A stretch of 64,000 nucleotides of DNA from Nelumbo lutea. Its lineage: Eukaryota; Streptophyta; Magnoliopsida; Proteales; Nelumbonaceae. This document shows positions 1 through 11,046 of the stretch, piece by piece (position 1 is the first letter of the stretch; each line of letters opens with the position of its first letter). The notes under the pieces are model-generated. The model ran no database searches, had not been told where the DNA came from, and was given only the letters and a program-made list of their open reading frames with translations. The DNA is taken from assembly GCA_022828595.1 (NCBI GenBank), contig JAKGHH010000003.1, forward strand, positions 57,277,759 to 57,341,758, given 5' to 3'. The translations under genes were made by a program, and so were the position numbers.

Positions 1-560
1 ATTGATGTAAATATTTATGTCGGTTCCATTTTGTCAACATTTGGAAGCAATGTAAATCAAGATCAACATTAAACTCCATTTCGGTTCAGTTTTGTTGGCA
101 TTTGTTGGCATTTGGAAGCAGTGCCTAAGGCTGCATTTGGAAGCGATGTAAATCAAGATCGATGTAAATATTTATGTTGGTTCAGTTTTGTTGGCATTGG
201 GAAGCAGTGTAAATCAAGATCAATGTAAAACTCCATTCTGGTTCTGTTTTGTTGGCATTTGGAAGGAGCGTAAATCAAGATCGACGTAAAACTCCATTCC
301 AGTTCAATTTTGCATACGCTTGGATGGAATGGAGTTTTACGTCATAAATCAATGTTAAACTTCATCTAAAGTAGAGTTTTACATTGATAGTCAATGTAAA
401 ACTCTGTTTTTCTTGTCATGCTTTTCGAAATTCAAACTGTCACATTCAAATGGTTTGATGTAAAATGTCATCAATGTACTTTTGTACCAATGACGTTTTA
501 CATCCATTCCAAATACAACCTAAAGAAATAGAAAATAAAATTTGTTCAAATTTAAAATAT
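1..560. repeat. degenerate tandem repeat region
   Basis: A motif reading roughly ATGTAAATCAAGATC recurs near 49, 145, 206 and 270, each copy next to a TTTGGAAGCA-like stretch and an AACTCCATT-like stretch. The units are irregular, about 60-97 bases apart. Around 284-345 the sequence ACGTAAAACTCCATTCCA is followed by its inverse, giving a hairpin. No coding sequence is visible. It is probably a decayed MITE or a cluster of them; the family is not recognised. Confidence 0.55.
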
Positions 561-682
561 ACCATCAATGGAAAAGTGAAAAAAAGACTCTTTACAATTA
601 TGATTCCTAATACCAAAACATTGAATTAGTTCACTACAACAATATAATTATGTAAAAATAAATAGCTGCTTGTAGTGGTGCC

Positions 683-1076
683 TAGGAATGGCTACGGGGT
701 GGGGAGCCACCTCCATCGCCACAAAAATCCCCATCCACATCCTTGTGCCCGCCAACAGGTACAAGGTTATCCCCATCTCCGTCCCCATGGGGATCCCCAC
801 TCCCTTTGATTTTTTTACAGTGTCAGCCATTTTCCTTTTGTTTTTTATTTTATTTAAAAATTAAAAATAAACTAGTTAAAATTTACAATCCTATTAAAAG
901 AGATTAAATATATTTAGACATATTCAACCATATTTTTAGAAATAGTAACATATATATATATATATATATATTATTAGTGGGTATCCCCACGGGGCGGGGA
1001 GTGCTCTCCCCATCCCTGTCAATGGGGATGAAAATTCCCCATCCTTGTCCCTACAGGGGGGAAATTGTCATCCCTA
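683..1076. mobile_element. hAT-type MITE
   Basis: A 394-bp segment whose left end begins TAGGAATGG and whose right end finishes CATCCCTA; the ends are imperfect inverted repeats rich in GGGGATGG/CCCCATCC. The flanking octamers gtggtgcc (675-682) and atggtgct (1077-1084) agree at 6 of 8 bases, which fits an aged 8-bp hAT target duplication. The interior is AT-rich with a TA microsatellite near 950-970. The short ORF inside it is the G-rich terminal repeat read in one frame and is not a gene. Confidence 0.6.
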
Positions 1077-1084
1077 ATGGTGCT

Positions 1085-1408
1085 TTTAAGCTTAATTTGA
1101 TCAATCTCATTCTTTGTTGAAGATTGATGGTGCCTCCAAGCTAGGAGTGCAGGGAGGAGGCATCTAGAAAGGTCTTATAGTGGTGAAAGACATTATATGA
1201 TGGAGATTTAATAAAAAGGTCGTCTTGTATTTCAAGGATTTGTTACAAGTAAAAAACAGGGTACAATTGAGGTTTTGCTTAGCATCAATTTACAAAATTC
1301 CCCTATTGTCATTACTTGCAGGAGATGTATCCAACAATTGGGATGAAATATGCTTAAGGAGTTGGGGGTGGGGAAACGTTGTATAACACACACACACACA
1401 CACACAAG
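1085..1408. other. spacer with CA microsatellite
   Basis: No gene is seen. A (CA)n run occupies about 1387-1406, directly next to the following MITE-like element. Confidence 0.6.
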
Positions 1409-2067
1409 GTTTTAAAAGGCTAAAGGCGTAGTTGAGGTGTAATGGCCCAAAAAGTTGAGCATAAGCCTCAAGGCGTAAGCCCCAAAGTTTAGGGAAAAAA
1501 ATAATTAAAGTTTGTAAATTGATGAAAATAACATATAATAAGTCAATTTTAAAAGATAGAAAATACACATCCATAAACTAGAAGTTTATAAACAATAAGT
1601 TTTGGCATTTAAGCATTAAATAAAATAATAACTAATCAACTAACAATTATAAACATTTTACATTTCATGTAAAAAAAATCAATTTAGAAGAAAAGAAACA
1701 ACTTAGTTGATTTGATTTATAATAATAAAATAATAATAATAATAATTATTATTATTATTGTTATTATTATTATTATTAAAAAGAAAAAAGATCCATTAGT
1801 AGAAGAAATGAGAAAAATATTTAGAATAATAAGAAAAGTGTCACTTGATTTATCCAAAAGAAACTAAGAACTTGATTGATCCTTTTTGCATTAAACTCTC
1901 TTAAGACATTAAGAAAAATTAATAGAATTTGATGTGCCTTATTGGTTTTTCTTGTTTACTTTTTTATTTAGCCTATAATTATTGAAGTGATCATTGATAC
2001 TTGAGGCTTACGTTTCATTCTAACAAAGGCTTAAGCCTCACATCTCAAGGCTTAAGCCTTTTAAAAC
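1409..2067. mobile_element. MITE-like element, copy 1 (GTTTTAAAAGGC family)
   Basis: A 659-bp element bounded by GTTTTAAAAGGCTAAAGGC at the left and GGCTTAAGCCTTTTAAAAC at the right, an inverted pair. The interior holds a long AAT/ATT microsatellite at about 1733-1780. A second copy in opposite orientation lies at 45,832-46,596 and shares the ends, the ATT microsatellite and intervening blocks. Two copies sharing both ends support a real dispersed family. No clear target duplication was found. Confidence 0.65.
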
Positions 2068-2099
2068 AACTGACACACATATAACATAAACATATACAT

Positions 2100-2860
2100 G
2101 TTATATAAATATTTTCATGCTAAGTCGGACTGGGCTAGGTTACAAATGATTGCCCATAATCTAGACTACCTGGCAATTGGGTTGGGTGGGTCGGGTTCGG
2201 GTTGGGTCAAGACACTTTGGGTTGATTTTGGGTCGGGTTGAATTTTGGGTTGGGTTGGGTTATCAAATGCTAAACCCTAACCCTAAATGTTTGGGTTAGG
2301 GTTGACCCATGGGTCAATTCAGGTCATCCCAAAAAATAACTAAAATTTAAAAAATAAAGACAAACTATATCAAAATTGCCAAAATTAAAAGAATGAACCT
2401 TAAAATTCCAAATATAAATAAAAAAACTTGAACATTTGACAATTTAAAGAGTAAACAATAAAGAGTAAAGACTAATTAGAAAAAATTAAAGAACGGAAAC
2501 TTTTAACAATGCATAAATAGTCCCAATTAAACTTGACAATCGGGTCAGCAGGTTGATCCCTGACCCAACCCAACCCAGCCCAGTTTTTTTCGAGTTTGGT
2601 CAGGTTGGGCCATTCTCACATCAGGTAGCTAAATATGAGACCTTAACCCTGTTTTTTCGGGTTGAGTTGGGTCGGGTTCATGGGTTGGATCATCTTTTTG
2701 CCAGGTCTAACCAGACTCAGTTATTCAGTACTTGGGTCACTTTTTGGTCTTGGACATGACTCATGGAATACTCTTAGATATCAACATGGGCCTGCATTGG
2801 GCTGGAAAGCCTGCGAAGGGGATAACAAGACCATACTCAGCTGAGGCCTAATACAATTTG
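2100..2860. repeat. GGGTTGGGTCGGG-rich low-complexity DNA
   Basis: Two G/T-rich clusters, near 2170-2320 and 2540-2760, are built from variations of GGGTTGGGT and CCCAACCC and flank an AT-rich centre. Near 2272-2305 a short stretch resembles plant telomere repeat (AAACCCTAACCCTAAA, then TTTGGGTTAGGGTT), but it is too short to mark a telomere. The arrangement suggests a MITE with G-rich ends. The overlapping short ORFs are low-complexity artefacts. Confidence 0.45.
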
Positions 2861-2869
2861 TTTAACTTA

Positions 2870-4610
2870 AACCAGTTGTTTTTAATTTGAGTTTTGAATT
2901 GAGTCTTAATAGTTATGATGGGTAATTGAATAGGGTATGCAATGGTGCAACAATCCAAAAATCCACTTTGTTCCAAAGTATTTCCAGCTCATAGTCTTTC
3001 CATTCTAAAAATCCTAGTTCTTTTGGAACTAATTTAGTAGGACATCATTCATTGGGCAAGTATTCATAAACAGGGGCATCCTTCTATATCTAAAAGTAAT
3101 TATTATATTAACTGGACCTAATTTACTTGACATATTATATAGTTCAATTAAGTAAATTAATAACTTATTAAGTTTAACTTAATTGACCTAACGTGATAAA
3201 TTGATTACTCTAATTTAATCAATTAAATTATCTTAGTTAACTTACATTAACTAATAAAACCAAACTAACTTAATAATTATGACACAACTTAATGTAGTTG
3301 ACCGAGATACCTACCCAATTGAGTCAGGGATGGGGACTAGTGCAGGATGTACTTCCAATCAAAATCAAACACATCATAATTCTCATGTGGGGACCCAGTT
3401 GCATGTATAAAAAATTAAATGGTATATTTTAACATTCAATTTTTGAAATTAATATTGTAGGAAATTCTTTCTTTTTAAGCTTCGACAAGGGGAGAAAACC
3501 ATTTGCAATAAATTAACTTCTTAAATATATAAGTAGAGCTTGAAAAGTCTGCCGATATTCTATGATTTATTATTAGGAAGCAACCGATTCCAGTGATCAG
3601 TTCTGGAACCTTTGAAATGGAATTTTTGTCTAACTTAATGGCCCAAACTAGATTTCTGCTGGTCTCAGGGATTTGTCTAGGAAAGATTCATTAAGGTAGA
3701 ATGAGGCCAGGAAACAAATGTTCCAAAAATTCTGTCATCTTGTTGGGTTTGAGAGCTAGAGGCGAGGAGTGTGACAGAGGGGAGTGGAAAACAAGAATGA
3801 GAAAGTCTGCATTAATGGCATCCAAAGAAGAAATGGTGAAGAAACAAAATAATTTCCTGCAAAAGCAAGAGTTTCCTGCAATCGTTAATGGCGTCTTTCC
3901 AGTCTCTTTGGTTGAGATTCCTCCTTCGTTTGAACTGGGATTTGGCTTGCCTATTTTTCACTTTTTTTTTTTACTTGTTTCAAAAATTATATTATAAAAA
4001 GCTAGCGGAAAAAATTACCCTTTAATGGGTGCTTAAGTAAACATGTATTCGATTTTGATTGGAAGTGCACCCCTACACACACCCATCCGAGTGCAGGAAA
4101 CCCGATCTCATAACCAATCGGGGACAAGGGTGGGATTGAGGAGTGAAGTCCCTTCCCAATAGGGAACTCGTTAAGACAAAATGGACAAATTTTGAAAGTA
4201 GTTTTGTACAATTACTATAATGTGACTACATATATTGGACAAATTACTATTGATTAATGATCATAGTTCTGTGCTAAACCAGTTTAGATTATGTACTAAA
4301 TTCTTCTTTACTTTAATTAAGTAATTATTTTCCAAAAGCAAGTTTTTAAAAATAGAATTTGGGGATTTGGGTCTTAAATGGGAAACCTATTTCCATGAGG
4401 GATGGAGGGATGGCAGTTCATTCTTCTTGATGGGGTTCAGGGACAAAAATGGGAATTTACTTTAAAATTGGGGACGGGGATGGGGAGTTACGTCAAAATT
4501 GGGTACCAGCTCCCCATCCCGAGCCTGCCCTATTCACACGAGCCTTCCCTATTCACATTCCTAAATTCCACTATGTCAATATGTATTAATTAGTAGCAGA
4601 AATTAATAAT
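2870..4610. other. intergenic DNA, no gene recognised
   Basis: AT-rich spacer. A 98-codon ORF near 3701-3997 has no recognisable domain, ends in a poly-T-derived hydrophobic tail and shows no splice context. A GGGGATGG-rich patch at 4380-4530 resembles the ends of the hAT MITE at 683-1076. Confidence 0.5.
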
Positions 4611-4679
4611 TGATGAGGGTAGATTTCGCCCTCCAGTGGAATTGTGACACGTTGCACCTCATGCCAACTAACTATGGCC

Positions 4680-5015
4680 CCCAGGCAGCTCGCCATAGGC
4701 AGTTCGCCACAGGCAACTGCCACAGCTTGCCATAAGCAGCTTGCCACAAGCAGCTTGCCACAAGCAGCTTGCCATAAGCAGCTTGCCATAAGCAGCTTGC
4801 CACAAGCAGCTCGCTATAGGTAGCTAGCCACAGGCAGCTCGTCATAGGCAGCTCACCACAGGCAGCTCGCCACAGGCAGCATGGCACTGCTCGCCATAAG
4901 CAGTTAGCCACAGGCAACTCGCCATAGGCAGCTCGCCGCAGGCAGCTCGCCATAAGCAGCATGCCACTACTCGCCATAAGCAGCTTGCCATAGACAGCTC
5001 GCCATAGGCAGCTCG
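4680..5015. repeat. 14-bp minisatellite in left LTR
   Basis: About two dozen tandem copies of a 14-mer close to GCAGCTTGCCATAA / GGCAGCTCGCCACA. Because 14 is not a multiple of 3, all frames stay open and give repetitive peptides; these ORFs are not genes. Confidence 0.85.
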
Positions 5016-5325
5016 TCACTTGTAGAGAAGCTCGGTACAAGAGTAGTTTGGCGTACCGCAGGAAGATCTCCTACCTAATGACCTAGCCTAGACACTGACC
5101 CGCCGATTGACACAGGCGCCGACCTGACAACCTGGCCCAGACACCGACCCGCCGATTGACGTAGGCGCCACCCTGACAACCTGGCCGAGGCGCCTACCTG
5201 GCCGCCTGACACAAGCGCCAGCCTGACGACTTCGAGGAGTTCACCACCGTACCCCAGTTTTGATGGGATGTGACGAGTCTTACCATTTGGAGGCTTTTCA
5301 CCCACCTAACCCGCGAGGACTCCGG

Positions 5326-5333
5326 TATATAAA
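5326..5333 (+). promoter_or_regulatory. LTR TATA box
   Basis: TATATAAA inside GGTATATAAAGACC, the expected retrotransposon promoter in the left LTR. The right LTR has the same box twice, at 7917-7924 and 9049-9056, because of its duplication. Confidence 0.6.
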
Positions 5334-5949
5334 GACCTCACCCCCCAAAGGGGAGGGGGAGGGAAAAAATGGAGGTAATCCCTGCTCTCTAGCTCTCTCG
5401 TTTCTCCAATATTATCTTCAAAGCTCTCTACAATCAGAGTGCTAACTTAAGCGTCGGAGAGCCCCTGCCGAAATAATACCCCCCGGGTCCTCTAATTCAG
5501 TTCTCGTAGGTCCCTCAGCTCCCGTTGCCTACAAAGAGGAGGAAAAAAATGGAGGTAATCCCTGCTCTCTAGCTCTCTCGTTTCTCCAATATTATCTTCA
5601 AAGCTCTATACAGTCAGAGTGCTAACTTAAGCGTTGGAGAGCCCCCACCTGGAAAATACCCCCGGGTCCTCTGATTCAGTTTCGCAGGTCCCTCAGCTCT
5701 TGCCGCCTACAAAGAGGAGGAACAGATGGAGTTCTCGCAGGTCTCTTAGCTCCCGTCACCTACAAAGAGGAGGAAAAGATGGAGTTCTCGCAGGTCCCTC
5801 AGCTCCCGCCACCTACAAAGAGGAGGAAAAGATGGAGTTCTCGCAGGTCCCTCAGCTCCCACTGCCTACAAAGGAAAGAAGACCACCTCATGCTGAGGGC
5901 AGTCGGGTTGCACTGCACCAAGGAGCTCCACCATTCTCTAAGTTACAGG

Positions 5950-6185
5950 CCGCCTAGTAGGGAGTTCGCCACCAGGTAGCTCTCCACCAGGCAGTTCGAG
6001 CTCACCATCAGGGAGTTTGCCACCAGGGAGCTTGTCACTAGGGAGCTCGCCACCAGGCAGTTCGCCACCAGACAGCTCGCCACCAGGCAGTTCGCCCCCA
6101 TGCAGTTCTCCACCAGGCAGTTCGCCCCCAGGCAGTTCTCCACCAGGCAGTTTGCCACCAGGCAGTTCACCGCCAAGTAGCTCAT
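5950..6185. repeat. 15-bp minisatellite in left LTR
   Basis: Tandem 15-mers close to GGCAGTTCGCCACCA. The period is a multiple of 3, so the reads are perfect five-residue repeats (PPGSS on +, PGGEL on -). There is no independent sign of translation. The unit shares the core GGCAGTTCGCCA with the 14-mer array upstream. Confidence 0.85.
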
Positions 6186-6282
6186 CACTAAGGCACGTCA
6201 CCACCGGGTCAAATAATGAGGTACTTAGCCAAAAAATTTTTACATCACAAAACATTGGTACTGGCCAGAAATGGCTACATCA

Positions 6283-6302
6283 ATTGGTGTCGTCTGTGGG
6301 AA
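6283..6302 (+). other. putative primer-binding site
   Basis: The sequence beginning ATTGGTGTCGTCTGTGGGA starts at the first base after the left LTR. It resembles the ATTGGCGCCGTCTGTGGGA-type site common in plant Ty3/gypsy-related elements, with C-to-T changes typical of old methylated copies. The tRNA match was not checked. Confidence 0.6.
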
Positions 6303-6736
6303 AACACAAAAAACTAAGTTCTCATCTTACAAAAGCTAAGTCCTCTTCTCCCAGAAAGCTAAATCCTCTCTTTTTAGAAATCGAAGCTATCGCTTTATAG
6401 TTTGCACCTTTTATGAACTCAAAGACTATGCAGGGAGCTAATAGACTAAGTAGCTCTACCAACCTTACTTTCAATTCAGATAATGCCTCATCAGTCCTCT
6501 CTACAAGGTCTCCCCTACAAAGATGAGCTCTTCGTGGCTTTCACAGGAGTTGGCGGCCAACCGACTACATAGGCATCCTTATCGGTCGAGCCTTCTAAGG
6601 CTCCCGTGTGAGCTGGCGACCTAAAGTTGGTAGTGTTGCCCCCGAAGGTCGAGTCCCTAGTAGCTTCTTGTAGGAGTGGGTGACTGGCATTACGAAGTTG
6701 ATGCAGCACAATCATAGCTCGACACCTCACAAGCAA

Positions 6737-7012
6737 AGCCTACGGGCCACATTACTACTCAAGACCCAGTCGCCTCTCCGACATGGGTAAAGTAAAAAAA
6801 GAGTAGACTACGAGTCACTCCCAAAGCCTACGAGCCACAATACTGCTTAAGACCCAATCGCCTCTCCGGCACGGGCAAAGTAAAAAAAGGGTAGACTATG
6901 AGTCACTCCCAAAGCCTATGGGCCACATTACTACTTAAGACCCGGTCGCCTCTCCAGCATGGGAAAAAGTCAAAGAAGAGTAGATTACGGGTCACTCCCA
7001 AAGCCTACGGGC
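6737..7012. repeat. 88-bp tandem repeat in the internal region
   Basis: Units starting AGCCTACGGGCCACA recur at 6737, 6825, 6913 and 7002 (spacing 88, 88, 89). Each contains CTCTCCGGCACGGG-like and AGTAGACTACGAGTCACTCCC-like segments. The array lies just upstream of the polypurine tract and does not encode a recognisable protein. Confidence 0.8.
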
Positions 7013-7115
7013 CACACTAGGAATTGGATCAGCACTTACTAGCTCATCGACTTACGGGCCAAAAGAAATCTACTCCCTTCACTGAGTTACTCTCAACTCA
7101 GGAGTGTGGGGCTAT

Positions 7116-9930
7116 TGATGAGGGCAGATTTGACCCTCTAGTGGAACTGTGACACATGGCACCTCATGCCAACTAAGTATGGCCCCCAGGCAGCTCGCCA
7201 CAGGCAGCTCGCCATAGGCAGCTCATCACAGGCAACTGTCACAGCTTGCCATAGGCAGCTCGCCACAGGCAGCTCACCATGGGTAGCTCGCCATAGGCAA
7301 CTGCCACAACTTGCCATAAGCAGCTCACCATAGGCAGCTAACCACAGGCAGCTCGCCATAGGCAGCTCACCACAGGCAGCATGCCACTGCTCGCCATAAG
7401 CAGCTAGCCACAGGCAGCTCGCCATAGGCAGCTTGCCATAAGCAGCATGCCACTGCTCGCCATAAGCAGCTTACCACAGACAGCTCGCCATAAGCAGCTT
7501 ACCACAGACAGCTCGCCATAAGCAGCTTGCCACAGACAGCTCGCCATAGGTAGCTCGTCACTTGTAGAGAAGATCAATACAGGAGTAGTTTGGTGTATCG
7601 CAGGAAGATCTCCTGCCTGACGACCTGGCCTAGACACTGACCTGCCGACTGACACAGGCGCCGACCTGACAACCTAGCCCAGACACCGACCTGCCAACTG
7701 ACACAGGCGCCGACTTGACAACCTAGCCCAGACACCGACCCACTGACTGACGCAGGCGCCGCCCTGACAACCTAGCCCAGGCGCCGACCTGGGCGCCTGA
7801 CACAAGTGCTAGCCTGACGACTTCGAGGAGTTCACCACCATACCCCGGTTTTGATGGGATGTGACGAGTCTTACCGTTTGGAGGCTTTTCACCCACCTAA
7901 CCCGCGAGGACTCCGGTATATAAAGACCTCACCCCCCAAAGGGGAGGAGGAGGGAAAAAATGGAGGTAATCCTTGCTCTCTAGCTCTCTTGTTTCTCTAA
8001 TATTATCTTCAAAGCTCTCTACAATCAGAGTGCTAACTTAAGTGTCGGAGAGGCGCCGCCGGGAAAATACCCCCGGGTCCTCTGATTCAGTTCTCGCAGG
8101 TCCCTCAACTCCCGCTGCCTACAAAGAGGAGGGACAAAATGGAGGTAATCCCTGCTCTCTAGCTCTCTTGTTTCTTCAATATTATCTTCAAAGCTCTCTA
8201 CAATCAGAGTGCTAACTTAAGCGTCGGAGAGCCCTACCAGGAAAATACCCCCGGGTCCTCTGATTCAGTTCTTGCAGGTCCCTCAACTCCCGCCGCCTAC
8301 AAAGAGGAGGAAAAGATGGAGTTCTCGTAGGTCCCTCAGCTCCCGCCGCCTACAAAGAGGAGGAAAAGATGGAGTTCTCGCAGGTCCCTCAGCTCCCGCC
8401 ACCTACAAAGAGGAGGAAAAGATGGAGTTCTTGTAGGTCCCTCAGCTCCCACTGCCTACAAATGAAAGAAGACCACCTCATGCTGTGGGCAGTCGGGTTG
8501 TGCTGCACCAGGGAGTTCCACAATTATCTAAGTCACAGGCCGCCTAGTAGGGAGTTCGCCACCAGGTAGCTCTCCACCAGGCAGTTCGAGCTCGCCACCA
8601 GGCAGTTCGCCATAAGCAGCTTGCCATAAGCAGCATGCCACTGCTCGCCATAAGCAGCTTGCCACAGACAGCTCGCCATAGGCAGCTCGTCACTTGTAGA
8701 GAAGCTCAATACTGGAGTAGTTTGGTGTATCGCAGGAAGATCTCCTGCCTGACGACCTGGCCTAGACACTGACCCGCCGACTGACACAGGCGCTGACCTG
8801 ACAACCTAGCCCAGACACCGACCCGCCGACTGACACAGGCGCCGACCTGACAACCTAGTCCAAACACTGACCCGCCGACTGACGCAGGCGCCACCCTGAC
8901 AACCTAGCCCAGGCGCCGACCTGGGCGCCTGACACAAGTGCCAGCCTGACAAATTCGAGGAGTTCACCACCGTACCCCGGTTTTGATGGGATGTGACGAG
9001 TCTTACCGTTTGGAGGCTTTTCACCCACCTAACCCGCGAGGACTCCGGTATATAAAGACCTCACCCCCCAAAGGGGAGGAGGAGGGAAAAAATGGAGGTA
9101 ATCCCTGCTCTCTAGCTCTCTTGTTTCTCTAATATTATCTTCAAAGCTCTCTACAATCAGAGTGCTAACTTAAGTGTCGGAGAGCCCCCGCCGGGAAAAT
9201 ACCCCCGGGTCCTCTGATTCAGTTCTCGCAGGTCCCTCAACTCCCGCTGCCTACAAAGAGGAGGGACAAAATGGAGGTAATCCCTGCTCTCTAGCTCTCT
9301 CGTTTCTCCAATATTATCTTCAAAGCTCTCTGCAATCAGAGTGCTAACTTAAGCGTCGGAGAGCCCCTGCTGGGAAAATACCCCCGGGTCCTCTGATTCA
9401 GTTCTTGCAGGTCCCTCAACTCCCGCCGCCTACAAAGAGGAGGAACAGATGGAGTTCTCGTAGGTCCCTCAGCTCCTGCCGCCTACAAAGAGGAGGAAAA
9501 GATGGAGTTCTCGCAGGTCCCTCAGCTCCCGCCACTTACAAAAAGGAGGAAAAGATGAAGTTCTCGTAGGTCCCTCAGCTCCCACTGCCTACAAATGAAA
9601 GAAGACCACCTCATGCTGTGGGCAGTCGGGTTGTGCTGCACCAGGGAGTTCCACAATTATATAAGTCACAGGCCGTCTAGTAGGGAGTTCGCCACCAGGT
9701 AGCTCTCCACCAGGCAGTTCGAGCTCGCCACTAGGCAGTTCACCACCAGGCAGTTCGCCACCAGGCAGTTCGCCACCAAGCAGTTCGCCCCCAGACAGTT
9801 CTCCACCAGGCAGTTCGCCACCAAGTAGCTCATCACTAAGGCACATCACCACCGGGTCAAATAATGAGGTACTTAGCCAAAAAATGTTTACATCACAAAA
9901 CATTGGTACTGGCTAGAAACGACTACATCA
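7116..9930 (+). repeat. right LTR with 1.13-kb internal tandem duplication
   Basis: This LTR has the same ends and module order as the left LTR, but the segment from CACTTGTAGAGAAG through the 53-bp units occurs twice. Anchors at 7559 and 8691 and TATA boxes at 7917 and 9049 both give a period of 1,132 bp. At the junction (about 8600-8612) the sequence runs directly from the 15-bp array into the 14-bp array within their shared core. Confidence 0.8.
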
Positions 9931-10560
9931 ATAACAATAAAATAATACTAAAGATAAATTAGGAAAGTTAAAATAAATATTAGTAATAATACTACAACAA
10001 ATTAAAAGTATTAGTAAATATATATGCATAATATTTTATTTGATATTTTAAATTAGCCAACCTTTTTAGCTGAAATTATTATTGGTATACTGCATCTATA
10101 TTTAGCTGAAAGTGAATAAAGTCTAATACAAATTGATAAAATTAAAATTCATTTAAAATAATCAAAATTAACCATAGTTTATCTAATCATAATAAATACT
10201 TATTAAGAAAATTCCAGATTAATACCCTGTAATTTAAAAGTAGTATCAGTTTAGTACCTAAACTTCCAAAAACTTTCATGACATGTAAAAGGACAAAAAT
10301 GTCCTTAAGATGTCATCTAATTTTCTTTATCTACCAACTTGAACAAATATTGGGGTCAAACAGCGAATCAATAAGCATCCTTGTTATACATAAAAGGTAA
10401 TTCAGCTCAGTCGTTTGTAAGTTCGTCTTGTTCCCATCCATTTCCGTCTTGTTTCAAATCCTTAGGGGTTAAAAAGTTTTAATTATTTCAAACCTCCAAA
10501 CCCACGGAGGAGGCTTCTCCAGTCGACGAACTCCCTACTCAAGCTCCGAGAAGGAAATAA
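9931..10560. other. intergenic DNA, no gene recognised
   Basis: AT-rich spacer to about 10,380, then more GC-balanced sequence leading into the phospholipase pseudogene. No domain or repeat was recognised. Confidence 0.5.
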
Positions 10561-10566
10561 GGAAGG

Positions 10567-11046
10567 TTGCATCGAAACCTCATTAATAAAGCATGCTTCA
10601 TCGTGGTATTCTCCTGTGTCCTAGCCTCCTCGTCGTCGTACAGTGCTCAAATCCTCAGGTTTGATCGATTCAAATCCCCGAAGCTTACTCACTTTCTACT
10701 TCCGTTATCCGATTGCGAAAGCTCTAATCTTTCTTCTCTTTTGAGCTGAATGGCAGGTCAAATGTAGCAAAACTTGTGTAGCAGACAACTGTAACCATAA
10801 GCCCTTTTTCTGGTCTGATTTTGGGTTTCTTAATTTCTAAACTTTTGGTTTCATCATTAGTGAAATGTTTCGATCTTGATATTTTTATTCCTTTTGTATT
10901 GAATTTTAGCTGTCGGAATTCCATATGGGAAATTCTGTGGAGTAGGGTGGACGGGTTGTTCTGGAGAAAAGCCGTGAGACGTTCTCGATGCATGCTGTAA
11001 GACTCACAATGAATGCGTTGATAAGAAAGGAAGCAAGAAAACAAAG
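10567..11046 (+). pseudogene. secretory phospholipase A2 pseudogene (5' part)
   Basis: Fragments in order match plant secretory PLA2, small Ca2+-dependent enzymes that release fatty acid from the sn-2 position of phospholipids. A leader-like hydrophobic segment (ACFIVVFSCVLASSSS, 10,588-10,640) is followed by VKCSKTCVADNCN (10,757-10,795), then after an intron-like gap by YGKFCGVGWTGCSGEKP and DACCKTHNECVDKKG (about 10,913-11,030). Damage: no ATG in frame at the leader (TTG at 10,567). A TGA replaces the Cys codon expected after GEKP. The catalytic His-Asp pair reads His-Asn. The donor after the second block reads AACC|ATAAGCC instead of GT, and the donor after KKG seems to have lost its T. 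The last exon was not found. The family assignment is strong from the cysteine pattern; exon limits are approximate. Confidence 0.75.

Larger units (their letters stand above)
4611..6282 (+). repeat. left LTR
   Basis: TG...CA-bounded LTR of 1,672 bp. In order: a 14-bp minisatellite (about 4680-5015), a block rich in CCTGACAACCTGGCC (5060-5230), a TATA box (5326-5333), a repeated segment of about 183 bp (from 5363 and again from 5545), four ~53-bp tandem units (anchors 5711, 5764, 5817, 5870) and a 15-bp minisatellite (about 5950-6185). Confidence 0.85.
4611..9930 (+). mobile_element. non-autonomous LTR retrotransposon (LARD/TRIM-like)
   Basis: A complete element with two long direct LTRs (4611-6282 and 7116-9930), both starting TGATGAGGG and ending CTACATCA. 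The 5-bp flanks ataat (4606-4610) and ataac (9931-9935) fit an aged target duplication. The internal region is only about 830 bp and has no gag or pol. Right after the left LTR comes a primer-binding-like site, and a purine-rich tract (GGAGTGTGGGGCTAT) precedes the right LTR. With no coding capacity it must have moved with proteins made elsewhere. The LTRs differ in length (1,672 versus 2,815 bp) because of an internal duplication in the right one. The parent family is unknown. Confidence 0.85.

Noticed and set aside
648..830. 60-codon minus-strand ORF
   Set aside because: Lies in the G-rich terminal repeat of a MITE.
2272..2305. Telomere-like AAACCCTAACCCTAAA
   Set aside because: Only about two units inside a GGGTTGGG-rich patch; not a telomere array.
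4586..9903. Many long ORFs on both strands (ASCLWQAACG- and GGELP-type peptides)
   Set aside because: They are readings of 14- and 15-bp minisatellites and of repeated LTR modules, with no start context or domain.
10567..10749. Intact small secreted protein
   Set aside because: It begins with TTG, and what follows is the leader of a broken PLA2 copy running into intron sequence.
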